Notes: generated by a model from the letters alone, not told the origin. DNA of 64,000 bases from an uncultured Clostridia bacterium (GCA_947629335.1 CANRDI010000001.1:62001-126000), one strand, 5' to 3'; shown: positions 9,424 through 18,181, counted from the first letter of the stretch. Numbers and translations: made by a program.

Positions 9424-10719
9424 ATGAAAACTGTATACACTTGCTTTTGTACAGATGTTATTCATGATGGGCATTTAAACATTATCAAGCAAGCTCAAAA
9501 ATACGGAAAAGTCATAGTAGGCGCTTTGACTGATGAAACACTTATACGATATAACAGATTTCCGACTGTATCTTTAGAGGATAGAATAAAACTTTACAAA
9601 AGTTTGGACGGCGTTGATGAAGTCGTTGTTCAAAATGATATGCTTTATGATGACATTATAAAAACCATTCACCCTGACTATGTTATTCATGGCGATAACT
9701 GGAAAGAAGGTACAACATCAGCCATTCGTCAGAACGTCATCAACCTTCTTTCTGAATATGGCGGTGAACTAATAGAGGTTGGATATACGCATAACGAAAA
9801 AGTCAAAAAGATTGATTCCCAGCTTGTGGAAAAACTTTCTATGCCTGAATATCGCCGCAAGCGCCTGCGCCAACTTATAAAGCTTTGTCCGATTGTGAAA
9901 ACAATGGAAGCTCACAGCGGTCTAACCGGACTAATCGTGGAAAAGACGGTTGTGGAGCGCGAAGGAAAACTGGATCAATTTGATGCCATATGGATTTCCA
10001 GCCTTTGTGACAGTACAGAAAAAGGCAAGCCTGACATTGAGCTTGTAGATATGACCAGTCGTTTTCGCACAATTGAAGATATTACGGAAGTCACTACAAA
10101 GCCGATCATCTTTGACGGTGACACAGGCGGACTAACAGAGCATTTTGTTTATACAGTTCGTTCTCTTGAGAGAATGGGCGTAAGCGCAGTGATTATTGAG
10201 GACAAGAAGGGACTTAAGAAAAATTCCCTCTTTGGTACTGAAGTACAGCAAACGCAAGCAACGATCGAAGAAATGTGTTCTAAGATCGCTGCCGGTAAGG
10301 CTGCACAGCTTTCGGATGATTTCATGATTATTGCACGAATCGAGAGCCTGATTCTCGAACAGGGTATGGAAGATGCACTTGCAAGAGCGTTTGCTTTTGT
10401 AAAAGCAGGTGCTGATGGTATCATGATTCATAGCCGAAAAAAAGACCCGACTGAAATACTTGAATTTTGTGACAAATTCCGTGGAAAGGACAAGACTACT
10501 CCCATAGTGGTTGTTCCTTCATCATTTAATACAATCACAGAGGATGAACTTGCTGCGCATGGAGTGAATATTGTGATTTATGCAAATCAGCTTACAAGAA
10601 GTGCATTTCCTGCAATGCAGAAGACAGCAGAGGATATTCTCCGCTATCATCGTGCGAAGGAAGTAGACGACAGATTAATGTCTATTAAGGATATTATCAC
10701 GCTCATTGACGAGCTTTAA
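9424..10719 (+). CDS. Bifunctional cytidylyltransferase-like / phosphoenolpyruvate mutase
   Basis: 431 residues with two domains. Residues 1-130 are a TagD/RfaE-type nucleotidyltransferase: HDGHLN is the HxGH motif and the later region fits the second half of the fold. Residues 150-431 are PEP mutase of the isocitrate lyase superfamily, with FDGDTGG and the diagnostic EDKKGLKKNS (about 259-268), the EDK-x5-NS signature that separates PEP mutase from hydrolases. The mutase makes phosphonopyruvate, the entry step of nearly all phosphonates. What the fused domain activates is not certain; a CMP-phosphonate product is plausible. ATG 9424 follows aaggag, directly after phnW. Confidence 0.9.
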   Translation: MKTVYTCFCTDVIHDGHLNIIKQAQKYGKVIVGALTDETLIRYNRFPTVSLEDRIKLYKSLDGVDEVVVQNDMLYDDIIKTIHPDYVIHGDNWKEGTTSAIRQNVINLLSEYGGELIEVGYTHNEKVKKIDSQLVEKLSMPEYRRKRLRQLIKLCPIVKTMEAHSGLTGLIVEKTVVEREGKLDQFDAIWISSLCDSTEKGKPDIELVDMTSRFRTIEDITEVTTKPIIFDGDTGGLTEHFVYTVRSLERMGVSAVIIEDKKGLKKNSLFGTEVQQTQATIEEMCSKIAAGKAAQLSDDFMIIARIESLILEQGMEDALARAFAFVKAGADGIMIHSRKKDPTEILEFCDKFRGKDKTTPIVVVPSSFNTITEDELAAHGVNIVIYANQLTRSAFPAMQKTAEDILRYHRAKEVDDRLMSIKDIITLIDEL

Positions 10720-10728
10720 GGGGATAAC

Positions 10729-11445
10729 ATGTCAAAGGAAATTGCAGTACTAATGGCAGCTGGTCTTGGTTCGAGAATGAGACCGCTTACCGATAAAGTC
10801 CCAAAGCCACTTGTCAAGGTGCATAATCGCTCGATGATAGATACCGTTATCAGCGCACTGGAGGAGAGAGGCGTTGAACGTATCTATATTGTGGTGGGTT
10901 ACCTTGGAGATCAGTTCGGTTTTCTTGTTGAGAAGTACCCGAATATCACGATTATCAAGAATACAGAGTATAACGAAAAAAACAACATCTCGTCTGTTTA
11001 TGCGGCAGCAGATGTTATTAAAACAGCCGACTGCTTTATCTGTGAAGCAGACCTGTTCGTATCTGATCCGTCGATATTTAAGGCGCAGCTCTATCATTCC
11101 TGCTATTACGGCAAAATGGTTAAGGGATATTCAGATGACTGGGTGTTTGACCTTGATGAAAATGGTTTCATTAAAAGAGTTGGAAAAGGTGGAACGGATA
11201 CCTATAATATGGTTGGCATTTCATTCTTCAAGCAGAAGGATGCAAAAATTATAGCCAACGCAGTCATTGAGGCTTATCAGCATGAGGGGCATGAGCAGCT
11301 GTATTGGGACGAGATCGTTGACCGACAGCTTGACAAGTTGGATCTTGTAATCCATCCCGTAACAGCAGAACAGATTGTTGAGATCGACACTGTAGATGAA
11401 TTGGCGGCATTAGATCCTGATTATAAAATATACAATGGGGAGTAA
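10729..11445 (+). CDS. pntC: CTP-dependent nucleotidyltransferase (LicC/PntC-like)
   Basis: 238 residues with the GT-A-type nucleotidyltransferase N-terminus MAAGLGSRMRPLT...PKPL, then CEADLFV as the metal-binding Asp region, and LYWDEIV near the C-terminus as in LicC-like choline-phosphate cytidylyltransferases. In phosphonate loci this family (PntC) makes CMP-2-aminoethylphosphonate from CTP, the donor for LicD-type transfer; LicC, with phosphocholine, is the alternative, but the adjacent PEP mutase and decarboxylase favour the phosphonate. It lies 9 bases after the mutase and 3 before the decarboxylase. Confidence 0.82.
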   Translation: MSKEIAVLMAAGLGSRMRPLTDKVPKPLVKVHNRSMIDTVISALEERGVERIYIVVGYLGDQFGFLVEKYPNITIIKNTEYNEKNNISSVYAAADVIKTADCFICEADLFVSDPSIFKAQLYHSCYYGKMVKGYSDDWVFDLDENGFIKRVGKGGTDTYNMVGISFFKQKDAKIIANAVIEAYQHEGHEQLYWDEIVDRQLDKLDLVIHPVTAEQIVEIDTVDELAALDPDYKIYNGE

Positions 11446-11448
11446 GCG

Positions 11449-12570
11449 ATGAAGGTTAAAAGTTTAGTAGATATTATTGGTGCAGATTTTTATACCGGAG
11501 TACCTGACAGTCAGTTGAAGGCACTGTGCAATTATCTGATGTCTCAGTACGGCATTGACCCCAAGCATCATATTATTGCTGCAAACGAGGGTAATTGCAC
11601 TGCTCTTGCCGCAGGCTACCATCTTGCAACCGGCAAGATCCCGGTAGTATATATGCAGAACTCCGGCGAGGGTAACATCATCAATCCGGTCGCATCGTTA
11701 CTTAATGACAAAGTTTATGCAATTCCGATGATTTTCATTGTTGGTTGGCGTGGTGAGCCGGGTGTTCACGACGAACCGCAGCACATCTATCAAGGTAAAG
11801 TGACAGTAAAATTACTTGAAGATATGGACATCAAGCCCTTTATCATTGGAAAGGATACCACTGAAGAAGAACTGAAGGCTGTTATGGAGGACTTCCGCAA
11901 GTTACTCTCAACCGGCAAGCAGGTGGCATTCGTTGTTCGCAAGGGTGCACTGACCGATGCACCTGATGTCGAGTATAAGAACGATAATAAGATGATCCGA
12001 GAAGAAATCATTCAGCACATTGTCAAGGCCACTGGTGAGGATCCGATCGTTTCAACGACAGGCAAGACCAGCCGTGAATTATTTGAAACTCGTTTCGCAA
12101 ACAGTCAGAGTCACAAGTATGATTTCCTAACTGTCGGCTCAATGGGACACACATCGTCCATTGCGCTTGGTATCGCTATCAATAAGCCTGATCGGAGAAT
12201 ATGGTGTATAGATGGTGACGGTTCTGTTCTCATGCATATGGGTTCTATGGCTGTGCTTGGTGCAAATAAACAAAAAAATATTGTTCATATTGTCATCAAC
12301 AACGGCGCACATGAAACGGTTGGCGGTATGCCGACTGTAGCTTCACGGATTGATTTGGTTGCAATCGCAAGGGCTTGCGGTTATCCAAATGCAGTTTGTG
12401 TAGAGAATTTTGATGATTTGGACAGAGAACTTGAGATCTCAAAGAGCAGAGATGAGTTGTCTTTAATTGAGGTCAAATGCTCGATAGGTGCAAGAGATGA
12501 TCTTGGCAGACCGACAACGACTGCATTGGAAAATAAGCAGAACTTTATGAGATATTTAAGTCAATTATAA
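11449..12570 (+). CDS. Phosphonopyruvate decarboxylase
   Basis: 373 residues, a single-chain ThDP enzyme of the Ppd/AepY type. The N-terminus has YTGVPDS and AANEGN (the ThDP-activating Glu at about 47), followed by MQNSGEGNIINP. The C-terminal half has IDGDGSVLMHMG...INNGAHETVGG, the GDG...N diphosphate motif. It drives the unfavourable mutase reaction forward by decarboxylating phosphonopyruvate to phosphonoacetaldehyde, the substrate of the PhnW homologue at the cassette start. All genes for 2-aminoethylphosphonate from PEP are thus contiguous. Start ATG 11449 follows ggggag, overlapping the end of the cytidylyltransferase. Confidence 0.92.
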   Translation: MKVKSLVDIIGADFYTGVPDSQLKALCNYLMSQYGIDPKHHIIAANEGNCTALAAGYHLATGKIPVVYMQNSGEGNIINPVASLLNDKVYAIPMIFIVGWRGEPGVHDEPQHIYQGKVTVKLLEDMDIKPFIIGKDTTEEELKAVMEDFRKLLSTGKQVAFVVRKGALTDAPDVEYKNDNKMIREEIIQHIVKATGEDPIVSTTGKTSRELFETRFANSQSHKYDFLTVGSMGHTSSIALGIAINKPDRRIWCIDGDGSVLMHMGSMAVLGANKQKNIVHIVINNGAHETVGGMPTVASRIDLVAIARACGYPNAVCVENFDDLDRELEISKSRDELSLIEVKCSIGARDDLGRPTTTALENKQNFMRYLSQL

Positions 12571-12606
12571 TAGATCTTAGTTGACCTACTGAAAGGAATG
12601 GTCCCT

Positions 12607-13722
12607 ATGAAATACAACTACCTTATCGTCGGCTCCGGTCTCTACGGAGCAGTTTTCGCCCAACAGGCTCATGCCGCAGGAAAGAGCATTCTTGTTATTG
12701 ACAAACGCCCCAACATCGGCGGCAATGTATATACGGAAAAAATCGAGGGAATAAACGTCCACAAATACGGCGCGCACATTTTCCACACCAACAATACCGA
12801 GGTGTGGAACTACATCACGCAGTTTGCAACATTTAACCGCTTTACTAACTCTCCTGTTGCGAATTATCACGGTGAACTTTATTCAATGCCCTTTAATATG
12901 TACACGTTCAATAAAATGTGGGGCGTTGTAACGCCGGAAGAAGCAAAGGCAAAAATAGATGAACAACGAAAAGAAATTACGGGCGAGCCGAAAAATCTTG
13001 AAGAGCAGGCGATCTCGCTTGTTGGGCGCGACATTTACGAGAAATTAGTTAAAGGTTATACCGAAAAGCAGTGGGGACGTGATTGCAAGGAGTTGCCTGC
13101 ATTTATCATTAAGCGGCTGCCCGTCCGCTTGACGTTTGACAACAATTATTTCAACGCGCTCTATCAGGGTATTCCCGTAGGCGGCTACACGAAAATGATT
13201 GAGAAAATGCTTGAGGGAATTGAAGTCAAGCTCAACATTGATTACCTTGAAAATAAGTCGGAACTTGATAAACTGGCAGAGAAAGTAGTTTATACAGGAG
13301 CAATTGACGCATATTTTGGTTACAAATTGGGAACGTTGGAGTATCGTTCGGTACGCTTTGAAAATGAAATTCTGGACAAGCCAAATTTCCAAGGCAACGC
13401 GGCAGTAAATTACACCGACCGAGAAACTCCTTGGACAAGAATTATCGAACATAAATGGTTTGAGTTCGGCAAAGACGAAAGCGGCAACGACTTGCCGAAA
13501 ACTGTCATCAGCCGTGAGTACAGCAGCGAGTGGAAGCCCGGCGACGAGCCGTATTATCCCGTAAATGATGAGAAGAACAGCGCGCTTTACGCTGAGTACA
13601 AGAAGCTCGCCAATGCCGAAAAAAACGTTATTTTCGGCGGCAGGCTCGGAGAGTATAAATATTATGATATGGATCAGGTTATTGCGGCGGCTCTTGAAAT
13701 GGCTGAAAAAGTGATGAAGTGA
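12607..13722 (+). CDS. glf: UDP-galactopyranose mutase, intact copy
   Basis: 371 residues from the ATG at 12607, preferred to the ATG at 12598 because gaaagg at 12591-12596 is correctly spaced from it. It has the complete FAD motif GSGLYG, RPNIGGN, the HIFHTNN and FNRFTNSP substrate region with Trp in VWNY, YTEKQWGRD, TRIIEHKWF and DEPYYPVND, covering the FAD site and the Arg/Tyr residues that bind the UDP-sugar phosphates. It converts UDP-galactopyranose to UDP-galactofuranose, so the glycan should contain galactofuranose. It is the last gene of the locus and is followed directly by a strong terminator. Confidence 0.94.
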   Translation: MKYNYLIVGSGLYGAVFAQQAHAAGKSILVIDKRPNIGGNVYTEKIEGINVHKYGAHIFHTNNTEVWNYITQFATFNRFTNSPVANYHGELYSMPFNMYTFNKMWGVVTPEEAKAKIDEQRKEITGEPKNLEEQAISLVGRDIYEKLVKGYTEKQWGRDCKELPAFIIKRLPVRLTFDNNYFNALYQGIPVGGYTKMIEKMLEGIEVKLNIDYLENKSELDKLAEKVVYTGAIDAYFGYKLGTLEYRSVRFENEILDKPNFQGNAAVNYTDRETPWTRIIEHKWFEFGKDESGNDLPKTVISREYSSEWKPGDEPYYPVNDEKNSALYAEYKKLANAEKNVIFGGRLGEYKYYDMDQVIAAALEMAEKVMK

Positions 13723-13734
13723 GTTGTTAAAAAA

Positions 13735-13761
13735 ACGGAGGATCAAACTCTGATCCTCCGT
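13735..13761. terminator. Bidirectional intrinsic terminator after glf
   Basis: An 11-bp perfect stem (13735-13745 with 13751-13761) and a 5-base loop. An A-run lies on the left and a T-rich stretch on the right, so it can stop both the glf transcript and the opposing lipoprotein gene. Confidence 0.85.
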
Positions 13762-13776
13762 AATTTTCCCAAAAAT

Positions 13777-14520
13777 TCACCTCATAGAAATTACCTCTGA
13801 AAACAGTCCGAAATAAGCCGACTGTTCATCTTCGGTAAAGCAGGACATTGCATTTTTTATACTGCCGCAAGGTTTGAGATTAGGCGACGCAGTGAAGATC
13901 TTTCCTTCTGTTTCATAGATTTCAGCAGTATAGGTAGTCGGATAAGTAATAGACGCCGGAACAGATCTTGAATAAAAAACAAGCCTGTCTGTGCAGAATT
14001 CAGAACTGTAGATAATACCGCTTTCGTTCGTGCTGCTGATCCCGAATATAATGTCAATAAATCCGTTTTTCAGCGCCTCAACAGCGTCGCTGTTATTTTT
14101 GAACACTACTTCTTGAATTGTCATTTTAATATCAGCGCCGATAATATCCGAAATTTTTGGAAATATCCCCATAAGTTTGCCGCTGTCTGTATTACAAAGC
14201 TCTCCGTTTTCAATAAATCCGATGTTAATGATAGTATCGCTGAATTTGAGGTCTGTTTCAGGAAAATCAACTATGTCCGAAAGAAAACCGCCATTGTTAA
14301 AATCGGCATTGATATCCTTGTCAAGTCCTTTTGCCGAGCGCTTGTTAAAACTGCTGCAAATTTCCGAAAGAACAGCCTTATCTGTCGCTGCAAAATAATA
14401 TTCAGTGATCTTACTGTCGGACATTTCCAAAAAATCGTTCCGCCGTTCTTTTGCCGCACACCCGTTCATAGTTAGTATCAATCCCAATGCCGCTATAAAT
14501 GCTGATAATCTTTTCATCAT
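13777..14520 (-). CDS. Putative lipoprotein, solute-binding-protein-like
   Basis: 247 residues. The N-terminus is a lipoprotein-type signal: MMKR, a hydrophobic stretch, then MNGC with Cys at about 22, a slightly atypical lipobox. The rest resembles a family 3 periplasmic binding domain (INIGFIENGELC near the start of the domain, then a segment on the MGIFPKISDIIG pattern), but it is weakly conserved and I cannot name a ligand. No permease or ATPase gene is adjacent, so it may be a sensor or an orphan binding protein. The start has aaggagg. Upstream lies an unusual set of repeated sites described separately. Confidence 0.65.
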   Translation of the reverse strand: MMKRLSAFIAALGLILTMNGCAAKERRNDFLEMSDSKITEYYFAATDKAVLSEICSSFNKRSAKGLDKDINADFNNGGFLSDIVDFPETDLKFSDTIINIGFIENGELCNTDSGKLMGIFPKISDIIGADIKMTIQEVVFKNNSDAVEALKNGFIDIIFGISSTNESGIIYSSEFCTDRLVFYSRSVPASITYPTTYTAEIYETEGKIFTASPNLKPCGSIKNAMSCFTEDEQSAYFGLFSEVISMR

Positions 14521-14549
14521 TCTTCCTCCTTGTTTCGATCATCAGCTAT

Positions 14550-14603
14550 ATTATAACATTTTAAAATTACTATTGCATTACAGTTGCGTTACAATTATGT
14601 AAT
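14550..14603 (-). promoter_or_regulatory. -10 box and TTGCRTTACA direct repeats upstream of the lipoprotein gene
   Basis: On the minus strand a TATAAT lies at 14555-14550. Just upstream of it are two direct repeats, TTGCATTACA (14573-14582) and TTGCGTTACA (14584-14593) as read on the + strand, and the second runs into a dyad TTACA...TGTAA (14589-14602). They cover the -35 region, which is a poor match to TTGACA, so an activator or repressor site is plausible. Confidence 0.45.
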
Positions 14604-14637
14604 AAAAATGCTGCGGAAATGAGAGTTAAACGGCGGT

Positions 14638-15312
14638 TTATTTAATTAGCCTTTTTAGGTCATTTTTATCCTGAGTTTTCAGTATCTTTAAAAGATGTTC
14701 ATATATTCTTTCGCGCGATTTTTCGGGTTCTTCGAAATAAGCATTTGAAATATAATTTTCTCCGAACATTTTTTCAGGCGTTGTATATTCTGCTACTCCC
14801 CAGCCGTATTCGTTCCCGTTTTTGTCTTTCATATATACGAAATCCGACGTATTTATATATGTCTGCATTTGCAGTCGGGTAATTACCGTTTCAAAACCGA
14901 CATTTTCGCCCTTGTGATAATTCAGTGCGGATTTTATTTTTTTTGAAATAACGCTGCCGTTTTTGTATACAATATCATAGACGTCCTTGTCCTTTTTGGA
15001 AACTAAACCGTCCTCATAGCGCGCGTCAAAATCATAGCCGTCCCGACGGTAGTTTGCGAGAATGGGAAACCATTCTTTGCTGACAAAACCTGCCTTGTTT
15101 GCGAAGAATTTTCCGTAGACACAGCGCCCGTCCCGCGCGATAGGTCCTTTCCATTCCCAAGGACCGTCCTTGTCGGGTGTAAACCATAATTCACCAGGAC
15201 AGTTTTCTTCTATCGAAAAACCCTCTATACTGTTGGCAAAGAAGGGGAGAAAACCTATTTCCTCCGTGATTTTTATTATATCTTCCGCACTTTTTATCTT
15301 CCTGAATTTCAT
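14638..15312 (-). CDS. Conserved hypothetical protein, possibly AlkZ-related
   Basis: 224 residues from the ATG at 15312, chosen because ggagg lies 8 bases upstream; a start further out at 15351 lacks such a site. It has no signal peptide or membrane segment. Aromatic residues cluster in the middle (WEWKGPIARDG...FFANKAGFVSKEWFP), a pattern seen in proteins labelled AlkZ-related in Clostridia, but I see no catalytic motif and do not assign a function. It stands alone, with 117 bases to the lipoprotein gene downstream and the CoA operon promoter divergent to it. Confidence 0.6.
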   Translation of the reverse strand: MKFRKIKSAEDIIKITEEIGFLPFFANSIEGFSIEENCPGELWFTPDKDGPWEWKGPIARDGRCVYGKFFANKAGFVSKEWFPILANYRRDGYDFDARYEDGLVSKKDKDVYDIVYKNGSVISKKIKSALNYHKGENVGFETVITRLQMQTYINTSDFVYMKDKNGNEYGWGVAEYTTPEKMFGENYISNAYFEEPEKSRERIYEHLLKILKTQDKNDLKRLIK

Positions 15313-15453
15313 AAATTTTTCCTCCGATATTTTCTTAATACAATTATACATTTATTTATCAAAAATTTCAAGTATAAAAAAATGAGATTTCTGTTATATG
15401 CGGTATTTATTCCCCGCCGACGCCGTTATTTTGCAAAATATGGAGGATACCTC

Positions 15454-15482
15454 TTGACAAAGAGATAAAAGTATGTTATACT
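15454..15482 (+). promoter_or_regulatory. Promoter of the pantothenate/CoA operon
   Basis: TTGACA at 15454-15459, a 17-base spacer, and TATACT at 15477-15482. Transcription should start near 15490, leaving a leader of about 120 bases before the first gene. The leader has a stem around TTCCG/CGGAA (about 15519-15533), but I do not recognise a known riboswitch. Confidence 0.8.
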
Positions 15483-15608
15483 CTAATTGTTGAGATGTGA
15501 TCAATGCGGATGGTATTCCGTTTATCGGAAACTGTACCGACATATTATCGCCTCCTCTCGGCTCTGCGGGAAATAAAAGCGCCGCCGTTTAAGAAAGGCG
15601 GAGATGCG

Positions 15609-16463
15609 ATGAAAGTAGGATTTATCGGAGCAGGAAAAGCAGGCTTCTCTTTGGGAAAATACTTTGCCGACGGCGGCATTACCGTGACGGGCTATTACAG
15701 CCTGCACGAAAGTTCGGCTCGCGCGGCGGCGGAATTTACGGGTTCGAGGTTTTTTGATAATACCGAAGAATTACTGAAAGAGAGCGGCGCGGTTTTTTTG
15801 ACTGTTCCCGACGGAGCTATAAGCTCGGTTTACAGCGAGCTGTGCAAATATGATATAAAGGGCAGGCATATATGTCATTGCAGTGGAGTGATGACGGCTG
15901 CTGAGGCGTTTCCCGATATTCGCCGACGCAGAGCTTTCGGATATTCAATACATCCGCTATTCCCATTTACCGACAAGAAAGAAAGTTGTGGGAAACCGGC
16001 GGGTGCATTTTTTTGCATTGAAGGAGATAACGAACATCTCGGCGAATGGCAGAATATCCTCAAAAACCTCGGCTTTTGCGTTCAGATTATCGACGGAGAA
16101 GTAAAGCCTATGTATCATGCCGCCTGTGCAATTGCAAGCAATCTTGTCTGTGCGCTCATAGATGAAAGCATTGAGCTTATGACAAATTGCGGATTTACCC
16201 ATGAAACGGCATTAAAAGCGCTTTCACCGCTGATAAGGCAGAATACGGAGAATATTCTGAGATACGGTCCTGTAAAGGCGCTTACGGGCGCGGTCGAAAG
16301 AAATGACGTTCAGACGGTAGAAAAACATCTGAACTGTTTTACGACCGATAACGAGCGCGAGCTTTACCGCGTGGTTTGTGAAAGGCTGATAAAAACAGCG
16401 CGCGCGAAAAATCCGCATAAAGATTATTCAGAACTTGAAAAATTATTAACGGGAGGTATCTGA
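15609..16463 (+). CDS. panG: DUF2520 Rossmann protein, probable ketopantoate reductase (PanG type)
   Basis: 284 residues from ATG 15609 (aaggcgga site); the frame is open upstream to 15504 but without a ribosome site. The N-terminus has GFIGAGKAGFSLG, a GxGxxG nucleotide-binding motif, then TVPDGAIS, and the C-terminal helical domain has the AACAIASNLVCALID segment of DUF2520 proteins. PanG-type proteins of this kind have been shown to reduce ketopantoate to pantoate in some bacteria. It starts an operon with panB, panC and panD, and no panE is in the cluster, so it fills the missing step. Assignment rests on family plus context. Confidence 0.72.
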   Translation: MKVGFIGAGKAGFSLGKYFADGGITVTGYYSLHESSARAAAEFTGSRFFDNTEELLKESGAVFLTVPDGAISSVYSELCKYDIKGRHICHCSGVMTAAEAFPDIRRRRAFGYSIHPLFPFTDKKESCGKPAGAFFCIEGDNEHLGEWQNILKNLGFCVQIIDGEVKPMYHAACAIASNLVCALIDESIELMTNCGFTHETALKALSPLIRQNTENILRYGPVKALTGAVERNDVQTVEKHLNCFTTDNERELYRVVCERLIKTARAKNPHKDYSELEKLLTGGI

Positions 16464-16465
16464 AA

Positions 16466-17314
16466 ATGAAAAAAAACAATATCTTAACTCTTATGGATAT
16501 GAAAAAGCGCGGCGAAAAAATATCGCAGATGACCTGCTATGATTATTCGACAGCTCGTATATTTGACGAAGCGGGAGTAAATTCGATACTTGTCGGAGAC
16601 AGCCTCGGAATGACTATGCAGGGTTATGAGGACACACTTCCCGTGACAATGGACGAGATGATAGTCTACGGAAGAAGCGTCGGGCGCGCTTGTAAAAATG
16701 CATTTGTTATCGTGGATATGCCGTTTATGAGCTATCAGGCCTCGATAGAACAGGCGGTAATGAATGCGGGGCGCATTATGAAAGAATGCAGCGCAAATGC
16801 GGTAAAACTTGAGGGCGGAAAATCGGTCTGCGGGCAGATAGCGGCAATGACTTCCTGCGGGATACCCGTATGCGCTCACATAGGAATGACGCCGCAGTCG
16901 GTAAACAGCTTCGGCGGATTTAAGGTACAGGGAAAAGGCGAAGCTGACGCGCGCAGAGTTTTAGAGGACGCGCTTGCCGTTGAAAAAGCGGGAGCGTTTA
17001 TGGTAGTTTTAGAGTGCGTTCCGCCGAAACTTGCGGCGCTTATCACAAAGAAAACGCAGATGATAACAATAGGCATAGGCGCGAGCGCGGCGTGTGACGG
17101 GCAGGTGCTGGTATATCAGGATATGATGGGAATGTCGGGCGATTTCACGCCTAAATTCGTAAAACGTTTTGCAGACATCGGCGAGCAGATGAAAAATGCC
17201 GTAAAAGAATACGACAGGGAAGTAAAAGAGGGAAATTTCCCGTCAGAAGAAAACACTTATCCGAAAAGCGACTGCTCGGACGAATTTCTTGATAAATTGG
17301 ACAGTATGTATTAA
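16466..17314 (+). CDS. panB: 3-methyl-2-oxobutanoate hydroxymethyltransferase
   Basis: 282 residues, normal length. Clear motifs: MTCYDYSTAR, the metal-binding VGDSLGMTMQGY, DMPFMSYQ, AVKLEGG, and CAHIGMTPQSVN, with EC after the barrel strand AFMVVLECVP. It adds a hydroxymethyl group from methylene-tetrahydrofolate to ketoisovalerate, the first committed step of pantothenate synthesis in the cytoplasm. It begins 3 bases after the DUF2520 gene with a gggagg site inside that gene, so the two are coupled, supporting the idea that its neighbour takes the next step. Confidence 0.97.
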   Translation: MKKNNILTLMDMKKRGEKISQMTCYDYSTARIFDEAGVNSILVGDSLGMTMQGYEDTLPVTMDEMIVYGRSVGRACKNAFVIVDMPFMSYQASIEQAVMNAGRIMKECSANAVKLEGGKSVCGQIAAMTSCGIPVCAHIGMTPQSVNSFGGFKVQGKGEADARRVLEDALAVEKAGAFMVVLECVPPKLAALITKKTQMITIGIGASAACDGQVLVYQDMMGMSGDFTPKFVKRFADIGEQMKNAVKEYDREVKEGNFPSEENTYPKSDCSDEFLDKLDSMY

Positions 17315-17326
17315 AGAGGTGCAGTC

Positions 17327-18181
17327 ATGATTATTGCAAGAACTATCAAAGAGGTCAGAGAAAATGTCGCAAACTGGCGCAAAGAGGGCTTTACAGTAGG
17401 TTTAGTTCCGACAATGGGCTATCTTCACGAGGGTCACGCGAGCCTTGTGGATAAGGCAAAAAGCGAGTGTAAAAAGGTAGTAGTTTCGGATTTTGTAAAT
17501 CCTACCCAGTTTTCCCCTAACGAAGATTTACAGAGCTATCCGCGCGATTTCGAGCGCGACTGTAAGCTGCTTGAAGAGCACGGCTGCGACTTGGTTTTCT
17601 ATCCGTCGGTTGAGGAAATGTATGTTCCTAATGCCGCGACTTATGTTGAAATCTTAGACGAAATGCCAAAGCAGCTCTGCGGAAAAACGCGCCCTATCCA
17701 TTTTCGCGGAGTCTGCACGGTGGTGTCAAAGCTGTTTAATATTGTTCAGCCCGACAAGGCATTTTTCGGTCAGAAAGACGCACAGCAGCTTGCGATAATC
17801 CGCAGAATGGTGCGCGAAATGTCCTACGGTATCGAAATTGTCGGCTGTCCTATCGTGCGCGAAAGCGACGGACTTGCAAAGTCCTCGCGCAACACCTATT
17901 TAAGCGCCGAAGAAAGACAGGCGGCGTTGGTGCTGTCAAAAGCGATATTCCGCGGCGAGGAGCTTGTAAAGTCGGGAATTATTGACAGCGAAAAGGTGCT
18001 TTCCGAAATGCGGGCGATAATCTCGGCAGAGCCGCTTGCGAAAATCGATTATGTTTCGGCAGTTGACGGCGTTACTATGCAGCCTGTAAAGGAAATAACC
18101 GACGGCGTTTTAGTGGCAATGGCGGTATATATCGGCAAAACAAGACTTATCGACAACTTTATCGCGGGGGGCTTAAAATGA
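17327..18181 (+). CDS. panC: Pantoate-beta-alanine ligase (pantothenate synthetase)
   Basis: 284 residues. The HIGH-type motif is in [13 protein letters not shown], followed by [27 protein letters not shown] and the KMSKS-like SSRNTYLS. It joins pantoate to beta-alanine with ATP. The stop overlaps the ATG of panD by four bases, so the beta-alanine-forming enzyme is made at the same time as the ligase that consumes it. Confidence 0.97.
   Translation: MIIARTIKEVRENVANWRKEGFTVGLVPTMGYLHEGHASLVDKAKSECKKVVVSDFVNPTQFSPNEDLQSYPRDFERDCKLLEEHGCDLVFYPSVEEMYVPNAATYVEILDEMPKQLCGKTRPIHFRGVCTVVSKLFNIVQPDKAFFGQKDAQQLAIIRRMVREMSYGIEIVGCPIVRESDGLAKSSRNTYLSAEERQAALVLSKAIFRGEELVKSGIIDSEKVLSEMRAIISAEPLAKIDYVSAVDGVTMQPVKEITDGVLVAMAVYIGKTRLIDNFIAGGLK

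Noticed and set aside
13045-13746. 233-residue minus-strand frame opposite glf
   Set aside because: It lies antisense to a clearly conserved gene and is mirrored opposite the first glf copy because the two copies are alike.
15483-15608. Riboswitch in the leader of the CoA operon
   Set aside because: A stem is possible, but I find no conserved core of any known class and no terminator-antiterminator pair.
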